This document shows, piece by piece, positions 9,128 through 20,200 of a DNA stretch of 64,000 nucleotides. The notes beneath the pieces were generated by a model. That model was not told the DNA's origin and did no database searches. It saw only the letters and a program-made list of their open reading frames with translations. Within the stretch, counting starts at the first letter, position 1, and each line of letters starts with the position of its first letter. The stretch is taken from the NCBI RefSeq assembly GCF_000834055.1, contig NZ_JXSQ01000002.1, positions 186,001 through 250,000 on the forward strand. The letters are read 5' to 3'. Origin of the DNA: Leucobacter komagatae (lineage in GTDB: Bacteria; Actinomycetota; Actinomycetes; Actinomycetales; Microbacteriaceae). The translations under genes and the position numbers were made by a program.

Positions 9128-9916
9128 CTACGGGCGGCGGCGCGAGAGGAGCACGAGGCCTGTGACGACGCCGACAAGCCCGATCGCACCAGCCATGAGG
9201 CCCCCGACCGTCCACCGCACGAACGGGCCGAAGAACCCGCGAAGATCGAAGGGAGGGGCGGTGATCACTTGGACACCCTGCGTCTCGCAGGTGATCGTCA
9301 CGACGGACGCCCCCTCTGCGGTGACGCGCGCGAAGGAGTGATACCTGGAACCGGCAAAGTGGGTGTTCAGGCCTGCTACCGAGATGCTTTCCAGCCGCAC
9401 CGGGGTCCCGTTCGTCGCACTCGCGCGGCACACGGAGTGGTCAAGCCGGGCAGCCTCCCGGGCGGGGGCAAGCAGATACACCTGCCCGCCGGCATCGAGC
9501 GAGACGACCGCAGAAGGCGAGAGCGGCAACGTATTCTGGATGCCCGCCACCGCCACAGGAACGGTGACTAGGGCCCCAGTGAGAACACCGAGCACTGGCC
9601 CGCAGACCGCGAGCACGGCGCCAATAATGAGCGTCGCTATCGCTATCGCACGGGACCGAGTCGCCTGTGGTGGCGCTTGCTGGGGCGAGGGAAACTGCTG
9701 AGTGGGCGGATATGGGCCGCCGGGCGGGTAGGCACCGCCTGGCGGGTATGGGCCGCCTGGCGGGTATGGACCGCCTGGCGGGTATGGACCGCCTGGCGGG
9801 TAGGAACCACCTGACGGGTAGGAACCGCCTGGCGGAGCTGGTGGCACGTGCTGCGCATACCCGCCCTCGGGCTGCTGCGGGGGCTGCTGCGCTGGCTGTT
9901 GCGGTGGCTGGGTCAT
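9128..9916 (-). CDS. proline/glycine-rich membrane protein with PPGG repeats
   Basis: A 262-residue protein. Residues 1-88 are Pro/Gln/Gly-rich and include seven copies of a GG[SPA]YP[PS] unit (residues 30-71). A hydrophobic helix follows (about 89-115, IAIATLIIGAVLAVCGPVLG), then an extracytoplasmic-looking domain with two cysteines (HSVCRASATNG and VTITCETQG) that could pair, and a C-terminal helix (WTVGGLMAGAIGLVGVVTG) ending in RRRP. This layout is common among uncharacterised actinobacterial envelope proteins. The start at 9916 has GGGAG eight bases upstream. I know no biochemical role. It lies downstream of the two-component genes and upstream of secA2, with gaps on both sides. Confidence 0.8.
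   Translation of the reverse strand: MTQPPQQPAQQPPQQPEGGYAQHVPPAPPGGSYPSGGSYPPGGPYPPGGPYPPGGPYPPGGAYPPGGPYPPTQQFPSPQQAPPQATRSRAIAIATLIIGAVLAVCGPVLGVLTGALVTVPVAVAGIQNTLPLSPSAVVSLDAGGQVYLLAPAREAARLDHSVCRASATNGTPVRLESISVAGLNTHFAGSRYHSFARVTAEGASVVTITCETQGVQVITAPPFDLRGFFGPFVRWTVGGLMAGAIGLVGVVTGLVLLSRRRP
9704..9829. repeat. seven 18-bp tandem repeats encoding GG-x-YPP
   Basis: Seven units of 18 bp (126 bp) encode GGSYPS, GGSYPP, GGPYPP (three times), GGAYPP and GGPYPP in the membrane protein N-terminus. Neighbouring units are nearly identical, so copy number could change by slippage without a frameshift. Confidence 0.85.
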
Positions 9917-10071
9917 CGGTGACTCCCTTGGTTCGGCACCCATCCAGAGGCCTGCCCACAGGGTAGGCGCTCCACGGCAACTGTGCAAGAACTGCGAAAC
10001 AGTTATTTCGGTTGTGCCCCAACACGGACGCGGCAATTCCGACGCGCGGCGATCGCAGGCGCACCGGACTC

Positions 10072-10716
10072 TCAGCCGAGGATGCCCGCCCGAATCGCGA
10101 GCAGCACCGCGCTCGTCCTATCGCGAGCGCCGAGCTTCGCGAGGGTCGATGAGAGGTGATTCTTTACCGTACCCTCAGCGAGAAACAGGGCTTCAGCGAT
10201 CCGCCGATTTCCGTATCCCTGCGCGACGAGCCCGAGAATCTCCCGCTCGCGCGACGTCAGCGCTGGCGGCTCAGTGGCCGACGCCTCATCAAGCAGGGCG
10301 CCTGAGCGCACCGCGCGCAGCACCCGCTCGGTGATTGCAGGCGAAAAGAGCGTCGCTCCCCCGGCGAGCACCTCGACCGCGTGGGTGAGTTGTGCGAGCG
10401 TGATGTCTTTGAGTAGGTAGCCGCGGGCGCCGAGCTGGATCGCGCGCACGAGAGCCTCGTCGTCGTCGAAGGTCGTGAGCACGAGGACGGGCACCTGCGA
10501 GCCACCCTCCTTGAGCGCGCGCAGCGCCCAGAGCCCGTCAAAACGCGGCATGCGGATGTCGATCAACGCAACGTCGGGGCGCGTGTCTTCGATGAGCGCA
10601 ACCGCGCCCATGCCGTCTTCCGCCTCGCCAACGACGTCAAACCCCGCGACCGCGAGCAGGCCGCGGATACCCTCGCGCACGAGAGCCTGGTCATCAACGA
10701 GCACAACGCGCGTCAT
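10072..10716 (-). CDS. NarL/LuxR-type response regulator
   Basis: A 214-residue regulator. The receiver domain (1-120) carries the acidic pair DD (8-9), phospho-acceptor Asp53 in ALIDIRMPRF, a conserved Thr in LVLTTFDDD and a Lys in YLLKDI. The output domain is a LuxR helix-turn-helix (LTSREREILGLVAQGYGNRR through AEGTVKNHLSSTLAKLG). It receives phosphate from the kinase encoded immediately upstream; the start codon overlaps the kinase stop in ATGA. The ABC exporter transcribed divergently at 11981 is the likely target, as in DesKR- and LiaSR-like systems. That is inference from gene order. Confidence 0.93.
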   Translation of the reverse strand: MTRVVLVDDQALVREGIRGLLAVAGFDVVGEAEDGMGAVALIEDTRPDVALIDIRMPRFDGLWALRALKEGGSQVPVLVLTTFDDDEALVRAIQLGARGYLLKDITLAQLTHAVEVLAGGATLFSPAITERVLRAVRSGALLDEASATEPPALTSREREILGLVAQGYGNRRIAEALFLAEGTVKNHLSSTLAKLGARDRTSAVLLAIRAGILG

Positions 10717-11870
10717 ACGGCTGGCACCGTTCCGACGACCCTGAAACCGGAGGAGCCGTCGATCTCGAGACTCCCGCCGAGCTCGCCGAACCGCTCACGG
10801 AGACCGCTCAGGCCGTTGCCGAGCACCGGGAGCGCAGCACCAACGCCATCGTCGATCGCCTCGAACACCGTACCGCTCGCCTCCGCGGCGATCTCGATAC
10901 GCAACTCCCTGGCTGACGAGTGCCTCACTGCATTCGTGATTACCTCCTGCGTGGCACGCACGAACGCGGCGCTCACTTGCTCGTCTGCGCGCACTCCGGC
11001 CGCGACATTGACGAGCACGCGGATCCCCGGCACAGCGTCCGCGATCCGCCTGAGCGCCCGCTCGAGGTCGGGTGCCTGCACGCGTAGCCGACTCACAGTG
11101 GCCCGCACGTCGCGCAGCAGCTCGCGCGCGATCGCGTCCGCCGTGTCGACGTGACGCTGCACGGCTGCGCCCTCGACCTGCCGCGCGGTTTCGAGCTGGA
11201 GCGTGAGCGCGGTGAGCTGGTGGCCCAACAGGTCGTGCAGGTCGCGGGAGATCCGCAACCGCTCTGCAGCGCGCGCGGACTCCGCGAGCAGCTCGTTCGA
11301 CGCACGTAATTCGGTGTTCGCTACGGCGAGCTCTTCCCGGAGCCGCTGCTCCCGCAGGAGCGTCAACGTGCTGAGCAGCGTTGCGAGCTGGATCAGCAGG
11401 TAGAAGGTTGCCGCAAGTGCCACCGCCGCGGACGGTGCCAGCGCCGCCGGCACCGCTGGCGGCGCCGGCGAGCTCGGCATCCCGGACGAACTGGACCGCG
11501 TAATCTCGAGCGCTGCCGAGAGCGCGACGACGCAGGTGTTCACCATGACGACCAGCAGGCCAACCCAGATCGGCACCACATACGCGCTCATCGCTGCGGT
11601 CACGACGAGGAGGATCGGGAGCAGCCCCGGCGACGCGGTGAGCACCATCGCCCACGCTGCGGCGACGCAGACGGAGAACCCGATGAGTTGCATGCATCGC
11701 CCGGCGAGCATCACGGTAACCGTCCCAGCGCCGAAGGCAACAAACATCGCTGCCCAGGCCGCCTGCGGCACTCGGAGCCCGCCATAGCCGAGCAGCGCCG
11801 GCAGCGCGACACCGCACGCGACAGCGAGCATCACGATGTCTGCCCAGGCTTCCGTCCGTAGCCGCCGCAT
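10713..11870 (-). CDS. sensor histidine kinase, HisKA_3 type
   Basis: A 385-residue kinase. Residues 8-170 contain about five membrane segments and little extracellular loop, as in kinases that sense membrane state or drugs inside the bilayer. A coiled-coil linker follows (TLLREQRLREELAVANTELR). The dimerisation block is LRISRDLHDLLGHQLTALTL, with phospho-acceptor His212. The ATPase domain has QEVITNAVRHSSA (N box) and AIDDGVGAALPVLGNGLSGL (G boxes). It forms an operon with the response regulator. The ATG at 11870 follows a TACCCT hexamer by seven bases, suggesting a leaderless transcript that diverges from the exporter. Confidence 0.93.
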   Translation of the reverse strand: MRRLRTEAWADIVMLAVACGVALPALLGYGGLRVPQAAWAAMFVAFGAGTVTVMLAGRCMQLIGFSVCVAAAWAMVLTASPGLLPILLVVTAAMSAYVVPIWVGLLVVMVNTCVVALSAALEITRSSSSGMPSSPAPPAVPAALAPSAAVALAATFYLLIQLATLLSTLTLLREQRLREELAVANTELRASNELLAESARAAERLRISRDLHDLLGHQLTALTLQLETARQVEGAAVQRHVDTADAIARELLRDVRATVSRLRVQAPDLERALRRIADAVPGIRVLVNVAAGVRADEQVSAAFVRATQEVITNAVRHSSARELRIEIAAEASGTVFEAIDDGVGAALPVLGNGLSGLRERFGELGGSLEIDGSSGFRVVGTVPAV

Positions 11871-11980
11871 GCGCCCAAGGGTAGCCGAGAATCAACGGGG
11901 CCACCCGTGCCAATCGTCACGGCCCGGAACGACGACCATTGGCACACGGCGCACGCGCGCTGTTTCCGTACCGTTGACAC
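11871..11980. promoter_or_regulatory. divergent promoter region, kinase / ABC exporter
   Basis: The 110-bp gap has TACCCT (minus, 11878-11883) seven bases before the kinase ATG, and TACCGT (plus, 11969-11974) six bases before the exporter ATG. Both look like -10 boxes of leaderless transcripts. No clear regulator palindrome is visible. Confidence 0.5.
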
Positions 11981-12742
11981 ATGCGCGAACCCGACGGAAA
12001 CCAGCACACCAGGCGCGAACCGGCTATCGACGCACGCGGGCTCGCGAAACGCTTCGGCGATATCGTCGCCGTCGCTGACGTGAGCCTGCGGGTCGAGCAG
12101 GGTGAGACGTTCGGTCTCGTTGGTGCGAACGGCGCGGGAAAGACAACGACCGTAGAGCTGCTCGCCGGGCTCCGCCGGGCGGATCACGGTTCGGTTCGCG
12201 TGTTCGGCCTCGATCCCGTCGCCGACCGCAAGCGCGTACGCCATCTCCTCGGCGTGCAACAGCAGGAACCCAGGTTGCACGACTCGCTGCGGGTGCGCGA
12301 ACTCGTGCGGCTCTTCCGGAGCTTCTACCCCAATCCGCGTGCCGCGAGCGAGCTCCTCGAAATGGTCGGCATGCTCGACATGGCCGCCACCCGATTCGAT
12401 CGCCTGTCTGGCGGGCAGCAGCAGCGGCTGTCGATCGCGCTCGCGCTCGCTGGGCGGCCGCGCGCGCTCATCCTCGACGAGCTCACAACGGGGCTCGACC
12501 CCGCCGCCCGCAGGCACATCTGGCAGACCGTCGCCTCCCTCCAAGACGAGGGCGTAGCGATCCTGCTCGTGAGCCACGCAATGGAGGAGATCGATCGCCT
12601 GTGCGACAGGGTGGCAGTGGTCGACGAGGGCAGGATAGTCGCGCTGAGCACCCCCAAGGGCCTCGTCGAACAGGCCGGCGCTCAGACGCTTGACGAGGCG
12701 TTTCTCATCCTCACCGGAAAAGAACTGGAGCACCCCGAATGA
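11981..12742 (+). CDS. ABC-2 type exporter, ATP-binding subunit
   Basis: A 253-residue ABC ATPase that powers export through the permease encoded next. Visible motifs: Walker A GANGAGKT (48-55), Q-loop in GVQQQEPRLHDSL, signature LSGGQQQRL, Walker B ALILDELTTGLDP and the switch His in LLVSHAMEE. The final 40 residues (VDEGRIVALSTPKGLVEQ) match drug and lantibiotic exporter ATPases. The ATG at 11981 has no ribosome site but a TACCGT hexamer six bases upstream. Its stop overlaps the permease start in ATGA. Divergence from the kinase/regulator pair suggests control by that system, for example in response to a membrane-active compound. Confidence 0.93.
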   Translation: MREPDGNQHTRREPAIDARGLAKRFGDIVAVADVSLRVEQGETFGLVGANGAGKTTTVELLAGLRRADHGSVRVFGLDPVADRKRVRHLLGVQQQEPRLHDSLRVRELVRLFRSFYPNPRAASELLEMVGMLDMAATRFDRLSGGQQQRLSIALALAGRPRALILDELTTGLDPAARRHIWQTVASLQDEGVAILLVSHAMEEIDRLCDRVAVVDEGRIVALSTPKGLVEQAGAQTLDEAFLILTGKELEHPE

Positions 12743-13536
12743 GCACACCGGCAATGAATCCGGCAGACGCACCCAGCGCGGCGGCGCCCAAAGGCCCGGG
12801 GCTCCGGGCGCTGTGGGTACTCATGGGGTGCGAGGCCAGGATGGTCATGCGCGACACGTCTGGGCTCATTATTCCGCTCGGGATGCCGCTGCTCATCCTC
12901 GTGACAAGCGCCGCCTCGACCGTCGGCGAGACCGTGCGCGACGGCTTCACCGCATTCGACCTCTTCGTGCTCCCGATTGTGTTCGTCACGGTTGTCGCGC
13001 TCATCGGCGTGATCAACATGCCGAGCTTCCTCGCGTCCTACCGCAAGACCGGTGTGCTCCTCAGGCTCGGTGCTACACCGGCCTCGCCCATGTTCGTGCT
13101 CGTCGCGCACGCGCTCGTGAGCATCGCACAGGCGGCGATCGGCATTGCGCTCGCTTTCGGTGTTGCGCTCGTGTTCTTCGGCGCGAACCCACCGGCGAAC
13201 CCCGGCGTGGCTCTCGCGATCCTGCTGCTCGTCACCGCCGCCATGTATGGCGTCGGCATGATCATCGCATCGCTCGCCCCAACGCAGAATTCTGCACTCG
13301 CAATCGGCTTCGTCGTGTTCCTCGCCTTCGCGGCGATGGGCGGGCTGTTCGGCGGCCGCCAGGCCCTCCCGCCCGCGCTCGCGCCGCTCGCTGACTGGCT
13401 CCCCGTCGGGGCAGGCACCGACGCGCTGGGGGCGGCGTGGGCTGGGTCGGCGATCCCACTCGCTGCGCTGCTCGCGCTCGCAGCGACGGTGGCTATCAGC
13501 GCGGCCGTGGCCGGACTCTTCTTCCGTTGGGAGTAG
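12739..13536 (+). CDS. ABC-2 type exporter, permease subunit
   Basis: A 265-residue integral membrane protein with six hydrophobic segments, the standard ABC-2 permease layout. A short N-terminal cytoplasmic stretch (LRALWVLMGCEARMVMRDTS) precedes the first helix, and the C-terminus is LFFRWE. The family exports drugs, polysaccharides or peptides; the substrate is unknown here. It is translationally coupled to the ATPase. Its 3' end overlaps the convergent SdpI-like gene by 41 bp, so the two transcripts share antisense sequence. Confidence 0.92.
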   Translation: MSTPAMNPADAPSAAAPKGPGLRALWVLMGCEARMVMRDTSGLIIPLGMPLLILVTSAASTVGETVRDGFTAFDLFVLPIVFVTVVALIGVINMPSFLASYRKTGVLLRLGATPASPMFVLVAHALVSIAQAAIGIALAFGVALVFFGANPPANPGVALAILLLVTAAMYGVGMIIASLAPTQNSALAIGFVVFLAFAAMGGLFGGRQALPPALAPLADWLPVGAGTDALGAAWAGSAIPLAALLALAATVAISAAVAGLFFRWE

Positions 13537-13969
13537 CCGAAGCGACGCGGGGGTGGCTTCCCAGCGTCGCGGCCGCGTGGACCACGTCGCGTGTGCCCGC
13601 GGCCCCGCGAGCTGTGCGCGCGTACCGGCGGCTGGCGATCGCGCCAGGAACCACAGACCCGCAACTCACAATGACACCCCACGCGATCCCAACGAGAAAC
13701 GCGAAGAGCCCGAGCTTCTCGGCGCGAACGACAAACGCACTCATCGCGACGACACCCGCACCTACCGCGCCGAGCCCTGCAGCGGCTATCGTCGGCGCGA
13801 GCGCCCGGTTCACCGCAACCCAGGCATCGTGCGAGCTCAGCGTGAGCGACGTGCGGTGCCCGAGCAGCCACTGCCGCGGCAGCGTACCCCTGCGAGACGC
13901 GGCCGCCCACCAGAGCAACAGCACACCGAAGCCGATGACGCCGTAGCTCCCAGCGAGTTGTCCCCACAT
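13496..13969 (-). CDS. SdpI/YhfL-family membrane protein
   Basis: A 157-residue protein with about three membrane helices (residues 1-20, 55-75, 85-110). The SdpI-family motif follows the first helix: LLGHRTSLTLSSHDAWVAVN, matching the conserved G-x-R-T...S...W pattern. SdpI in Bacillus gives immunity to the SdpC toxin; most homologues, including actinobacterial ones, have no known role. The ATG at 13969 has GGGAGAGGGAG directly upstream, which decides the start. The C-terminal 40 residues are basic and overlap the exporter permease gene on the other strand. No toxin gene is seen nearby. Confidence 0.75.
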   Translation of the reverse strand: MWGQLAGSYGVIGFGVLLLWWAAASRRGTLPRQWLLGHRTSLTLSSHDAWVAVNRALAPTIAAAGLGAVGAGVVAMSAFVVRAEKLGLFAFLVGIAWGVIVSCGSVVPGAIASRRYARTARGAAGTRDVVHAAATLGSHPRVASATPNGRRVRPRPR

Positions 13970-14140
13970 CTCCCTCTCCCTTCTGGGTGGCAGGCGGCCT
14001 CGGGCTGACGTGACGGGGTGGATCGCGCGGACCACCCACTCTCATTCCATTAGACCACAGCCGTGGCGTACCGTCACTGGTGCACCTCAAGCACGGCTGG
14101 CGCGGCTCTGCCGAACCAACCCTGCCGAACCAACCCTGAG

Positions 14141-14192
14141 ACGGCTAGTGCCGGGTGGCTCCCCCAAAGGGGCCCCACCCGGCACTAGCCGT
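14141..14192 (-). terminator. strong stem-loop terminator of the giant surface-protein gene
   Basis: ACGGCTAGTGCCGGGTGG (14141-14158) pairs perfectly over 18 bp with 14175-14192. A smaller CCCC-AAA-GGGG hairpin lies in the loop. It lies 13 bp past the gene end. No long U-tract follows. Confidence 0.8.
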
Positions 14193-14205
14193 TCGTCGCT
14201 GTCAG

Positions 14206-17200
14206 CTACTCGGGCTGGTCAGCCCCGAGGCCCTCGCCACGCTGCTTGCGCGACCGGAGGGTGAGCAGTACTGCACCGAGGACGAGCAGGGCGCCGCCAC
14301 CAAGCAGCCACCCAACGGGGAGTCCACCACCCGTGGTCGGGAGCCCCGGCTTACCCGGGACTACCGGGACCGCTGGGAACTCGTTGACCACGGTGAGCGT
14401 CGCTGCAGTGCCAGCCGCTACCGTCACCGCGCCAACCGTCGCGTCGCCGGCGTTCGGAGTGATGGACACGGTCGTGCCGCCACCGGTGCCGGTTTCTCGC
14501 AGCTCGCACGCAGCGCCGACAGGCAGCTGATCGTAGCTTGCTGAGAGGTCGGTCTGCTTGGACAGCTCCCGATCCGCACCGCCAGGGATGTCGATCTCGG
14601 TGGTCTCACCGTCGAGATCGACGGTGCAGGAGAGCTCAACCGTGAAGGTCTTGTCACCGGCAAGGCTTGCGCCAGCACCAATGATTTCCTTCTTCACAGC
14701 GATGCTTCCGATGTCGTACGTGTTGACGACCCGCAGCTCGACCGCGTCACCAGCACCAACTTCGATCGGTCCCGTGATCGGCGATCCGGCTGCATCAACA
14801 ATCTCGCTTGACGTCGCACCGCCTGTCACTGTCTCAGTGAGATCACACTTAGCCCCGACAGGAAGCTCCCCGTAGGTGGCCTCGTAGCCGTTTGCTTCGC
14901 TCAGCTCGCGCTCAGCGCCGCCCGGGATCGACACAGCGTCTCCTGGCACACCCTCGGCTCCGCCGGTGGTGCAGGCGAGGCTCACCTCGAAGGTTCCCGT
15001 GCTCCACAGCTCAGCACCGGCGCCGGTGATTTCCTTGGAGACGTGCAGGCTGCCCGCATCAAAGGTGTTTACCGCGGTGAACTGCAGCGGAGCCTCAAGG
15101 GTTCCGACCTCGATCTTCTCGGCCGACGTGTCTGGGGTGAGGGTGGTGCTTGTCGCACCGCCATCACCGGTCTCAGTCACGCCACACAGTGCGCCGGCAG
15201 GAAGCGAGTCAATCCGCTGTACCGTTCCGGCGACAGCCTCGGCCTTCGTGAGTTCGACGGTGCCGTTGTAGACGGTCTGATCCTCGAATGTGCACTCTAC
15301 GGCGAAGGTGAAGACCGTGCTGTCGGACACGGCTTCTGCACCGGCGCCCGTGAGCTGCTTCTCGATCTCGATCGCACCAAGAGGCATCACGTTCTCGAGC
15401 TCGAGCGCAACAGCGTCCGCACCACCTGTGACGGTGAACGTCCACGAGCCATCCTCGTTCTGGGTTGCGTCGCCGCCCGTGAGGGTTGCAACTCCGCCCT
15501 TCGCGTCGAGCTCCGTGATCGTGCACTTGGCGCCAACCGGGAGGCCCTCAACGAGCCAGGCGAGACCGCCACCTGCAAGATCCGCCGTAGCAGGGTCAAG
15601 TGGGATGTCCTCACCGAGGAACGAGCACTCAGCCGCGACTGGGAAGGTACCGTAATCGATCGCCTCGCCGGCCTCGTTGGTTGCGCCGTCGACGACCTTC
15701 GCCACCGTAAAGGAGCCGAGATCGTAGGTGTTCGTCAGTGTCACGAGCGGCACTGGGTCGCTATCGCGGCCGATGGTGACAGGGTCGGTTGCCGATGACG
15801 AGGTCTCGCCGTTCAGGCCAGCCTCCTCGAGCACCTTGCACTGTGCACCCCACGGGAACTGCTCCTCGAGGGTCACAGGCTCGCCTGCCGTGACCGTGAC
15901 GGTAACGGGGTCAAGGACAACGTCCTTACCGAACCCTTCACGATCTGGCACGGTGCACTGCACCTGAACCTCGAACTCGTCCGGCGCAAACTCCGCACCG
16001 GGGCCCTCGACGATCTTCTCGATCTGCAGCGGGCCTGAAGCGAGTGCTACGCCAACGCGAAGCCCCTCGGTTGGCAGCGCGCTTGCGCGCCGCACACCAT
16101 CGGAGCTCACAGTCTCCGCACCAACTGCGACCGAGTTCCAGGCAACCGTGTCCGCGGTCATCTTCGACGACTCAGCGGGGGTACGGGTCTGGAAGGTGTA
16201 CGCGAGGCGCTCACCCGGCTGCAGCGGCGTCTCCGAGAACTCGAAGACCGTCTTCACGTGGCGGACGCTGGCGGGATCCACGTCGTCGGTGAGGTCCTTC
16301 CAGAAATCAACGCACTGCTCCTCGGTCGGCTTGAGGTCTGCGACACACGCTGCCCCCTCCGAGTCCGAGTAGTAGAGCTTCGGCTCAACTTCATCGCGGT
16401 AGGCTGCGCCTTCCGCGTCGGTGTCCGTCACCACAGCGAGGCTGTTGTTCACCCATTCGGGCTGCCAATCAGACTTGCGTGGCAGCAGCACGAGCGCGCC
16501 CTGATCCCCAACCTTCGGGAGGGAGTCGATCGTGACGACCTTATCCATGGGAAGCGTTCCGGTGTTCTGCAACTCTTCGCGCCAGGTCTCGATGCCGAGC
16601 GGCTTCGTGATCGGAACGCAGTTGCCAACGGAGTAACCGTTCGCGGCGTTGCCGAACTGCGGTACGCACTCGGCGCCAGCGTTCGGGTTCGGCACGTCTG
16701 CAATGCCAAGCTCCGTATCGTTCGCACGCACGTACTTCTTGCCGCGCAGCGCGCCAGCCTCGGTCGGGTAGACCTCGGTCGTCGTGCCGCACTCCTGCGT
16801 CTGGTGCGTCGCGTCGAAGTTACAGCCGTCGAACACGCGATCGTTTGCACTCTTCACCGAGAATGCGTTCGTCACCGAGTGTTCGGCTCCTGCGAGCGAT
16901 CCGGGACGGAACATCATGTTCACCGTCACCGTATACACTTCCTGCGGGTAAAGGTCCGACGCGAGGAGCGGATTCTCTCCCCTGGGGAACTGGAACTCGA
17001 CGCCAAACGGTTCGCCGTCGCCGGTCATAGGCTCCTGGCTCTCGTCGAGGTAGACGACCGTAACCTTGCTCGGGTCAACGGTGATCGGGAATCGGCCCTC
17101 AGCGTATGGGTTGCTCAGCTCAAAGCTGAAACGCTTCGCCGGGTCCATGTCCGGGTCGAAGACGAGCTGCGGCTTTCCGTCGGCGACGGGGAAGATGTCC

Positions 17201-20200
17201 CTGACCACGAGGTTCGGGATTCGCCGCTCGCGGTTCTTCTCGAGCCCAGCCTCATCAGAGGGATCCTCGCGTTCCGCCGTGTTCGTGGTCTTCAGCTTGA
17301 ACGGGATCACCTTGCCTGGAGCCTGCGCTCCAAGCGGTGTCTTCTCAACTGCGACCTGGATTCCGGCAGCAAGGTACGTTACGCGAGCCGTATCCTCGGC
17401 GTCGACCTTGAGCGAAACCGGCTCATCCGAGCCTTCCTCGGGGAACTTCACAAAGCTCTCTGCCCGAGCGTCCACGGTGTTGTGGAACTGCCCGCCCGGA
17501 GCCATAACCGACTCGCCTGGAGCGCTGGCCGAGGCATCCGAATCCGGAACAGGTTCGGTCGGGTCAGATACCAGGTACGCCCGTCGCTTGACCTCGAGGG
17601 CGATCTTCGCCTCGGGGTTCGATGGGTTCTCGAAAGCTACGGAGTTGCCGCTGCCATCGACGCTCGTGTAGGTGAGGCGAATGCCACGCACCTTGTCGTA
17701 GTCGGCCGGATCGATTGCCGCGAGCAGCGTAGCCGCTGCGTTCTCGATCTTGCCACCGGTGACCGCCACAGGTGCCGGCGTGCCGAGTACCCAACCATTA
17801 CCGTCGGGCGTCGTCGTGTCAGGGGCGAAGTCGAGCGCGTTCGCTGGGAGGCTGCCGGTGAAGTCACCGTAGAGCACCTCTGCCTGCACCCGGTTCGCCG
17901 GGGCCGGCACTGCGAGCGTGTCATCAGAGAAGCCGATGAACCGGAACGCGTTCCAGAAGCTCTTTGCCGAAGCCTGGCCCTCCGTGCGGTTCAACGCGGA
18001 GTCCGTGACAATGAGCTTGTCGGTGCGCGCGGTGCCCGTGGGGCGTGCGGTGAGATCCATGCGGATCGACGACCACTCCTCGTTCACATGCTGTTCCGTT
18101 CCAGGCGCCCACTTCACGAGCTGCTGGTCCGGCGTGAACTTCTTCGTTGTCTGCACAGCGAGCTCGAAGGTGTCGAGGCGGATCTGCGCGTCGCCCTCGG
18201 TCGACACCGAGTGCTCCTGCTGGAGACCAGCAAGGTCAGTGACCGTCGCTGTTGCCTCGTTCTTCACGGGAGAATCCACGACAGAAACAGGCTTGCTCGG
18301 GTCGCTGCGGTGCGTCTTACGCAACTGCAGATCCATCTGCAGCGTGGCCTTCGCGCCCGAGGCGATCCTGCCCTCGTGGCGAAGCTCGACACGCACGACG
18401 TCGGCGAGTTCGGCTGGGGTCAGCGCGGTCGCCTGCCCAGGCGTGATGCCGCCGATGCCTGCCGGATCAATGACCGTGCCGTCGCTCTTGGTGAGCACGA
18501 CGAGCGTCTTGTCCGGGTTGCCCCCGGTCACCGGGTGGGGTGCCGAAACAATCTTGTAGACCGAGAAGATCTCGAATGGATCTGCTCCGCCCTCAGCTGG
18601 GTCGACGATCGAGAGCTGGTCTACCTTCTGCTGCGAGGTGTTCGTCGCAGAGATGGTGACGCGGCTCGTCGGGTACGACGACGCGGGGACATCCCCGGGC
18701 GGGACGCCGAGCGGTCCGCCGCTCCAGCCCTTCGAAACCGTGACGCCAAGCGGGCGTGGCACGATCGTGATGTCATCATCGTCCTGGTCGGCTTCGATAC
18801 CGCCGCCGGGCTGCTCGCCGGTGGCGTTACCCCAGTTCTTGAGGAGCCCGTCCTTGCCGTCGACGTTGAAGATCTCGCTTGCGATGACCGCTACGCTCTC
18901 GTCGCTGCGCCGCACATCGCGGAGCTCCCACTCGAGATCAACCTTGCGGTCGCGGCCAAGGCTCTTGGTGAGGCCGCTGCCGACTGCTGGCGTGCCCGCA
19001 CTCTGATCGGAACGCCCGGCCGCGTTCTCCTCGAACACGATCCGCACGGCGGTTGCGTCGCGCTGCTCGTCTGCGGTGAGCGCGATGTCGCTCATCGTCT
19101 TCGTGTACGGCAGACCCGTTGCATTCGTCGCAGGAACCCACGCTCCGTTGATCCAGAGATCGATCGCGCTGATCTGGTCCCAGCCCTTAACGAACGCGGT
19201 ATCGTTCGTGACAGCTTTCACTGCGACAAGGTTGAAGGCCTCGAACGTCGTCTGTGCGACGGGGTCGGATGGCCCTGACCCTGGGGTGCTGCCGAGACGG
19301 GTCTCGCCGAGGGTCATCCGCTCGAAGGAGAGGTTCTCGGTGGACCAGTGGAGCCTGGTGGTTGCGTGGTCGCCGGTGCGCTGCACGATCTGGGCAGGGT
19401 TACCTGCGCCCTCCCAGCTCTTCCAGAAGAGGTCGTACTCGCCGGGCTTCGGTGCCTTGACCGTGACGGTCTCGCACGCTGGCGCGTCAGTCTCGTCGTT
19501 GACGGGGTCTCCGCCCGTGCCGCCGACCGCTGCCGATGAGGCGCAGTTGGCGATGTCGATGGGATCTGATCCTGGCGGCAGCGTTTCCTTGAGCGTCGCG
19601 GTGAAGCTCGGGTTCAGGTTGATCTCGCCGGGTTCGTGCGGCTCGAATCCGGGTGCTTCCTTCTCGAATACGAACTGGATGCCCCCGATCTTGTCGAGGA
19701 TGTCGGCTGGCAGGTCCTTGTTGACCGTACCCTCAAGGCCACTGAAGCCGGGGATGACGAGCCACTCGTTGAGCTCGGTGTCCCAGTAGCGAACGGTGAG
19801 CGTCGCGCCGGCAGGCACAACGTCCGTGTTCGTGATTGCCTGCGGCGAGAACGCGTCCCAGAACGCGGAGTCTGCCGGAGCGCTGTCCGGGTCGGACGGG
19901 TCGCTGAGCTCGGGATCGCTGACGATGATCGTGTTCGCTGGCGTGTTCGAGCCAGGCTTCACGATGGTCGTCGGGAGCTGAACGAGGACACCCTCGCCCT
20001 CGTATCCCCAGATTTCCTCCGGGGTGAGCTTCTTCTCGGTGACAATCTCGAGCTTCTTCTTGCTGAAGCTCACATCGTCCTCTGCCTCGTCCTTCGCAGT
20101 TGCAGTGTTCGTTGAGCCCTCGACACCGACGACGTTGGTCACGGTGTCTGCCGGCGCGCCGGTTGCGGGGTCAAACGCCTTGTCGCTCGGCTCGGCAGAG

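Noticed and set aside
9704-9829. CRISPR array
   Set aside because: The units are contiguous 18-bp coding repeats without spacers, and no cas gene is present.
16258-19278. A plus-strand open frame of about 1000 codons
   Set aside because: It lies wholly antisense to the giant surface-protein gene, is Arg/His/Val-rich and shows no domain; it is a by-product of G/C-rich third positions opposite a real gene.
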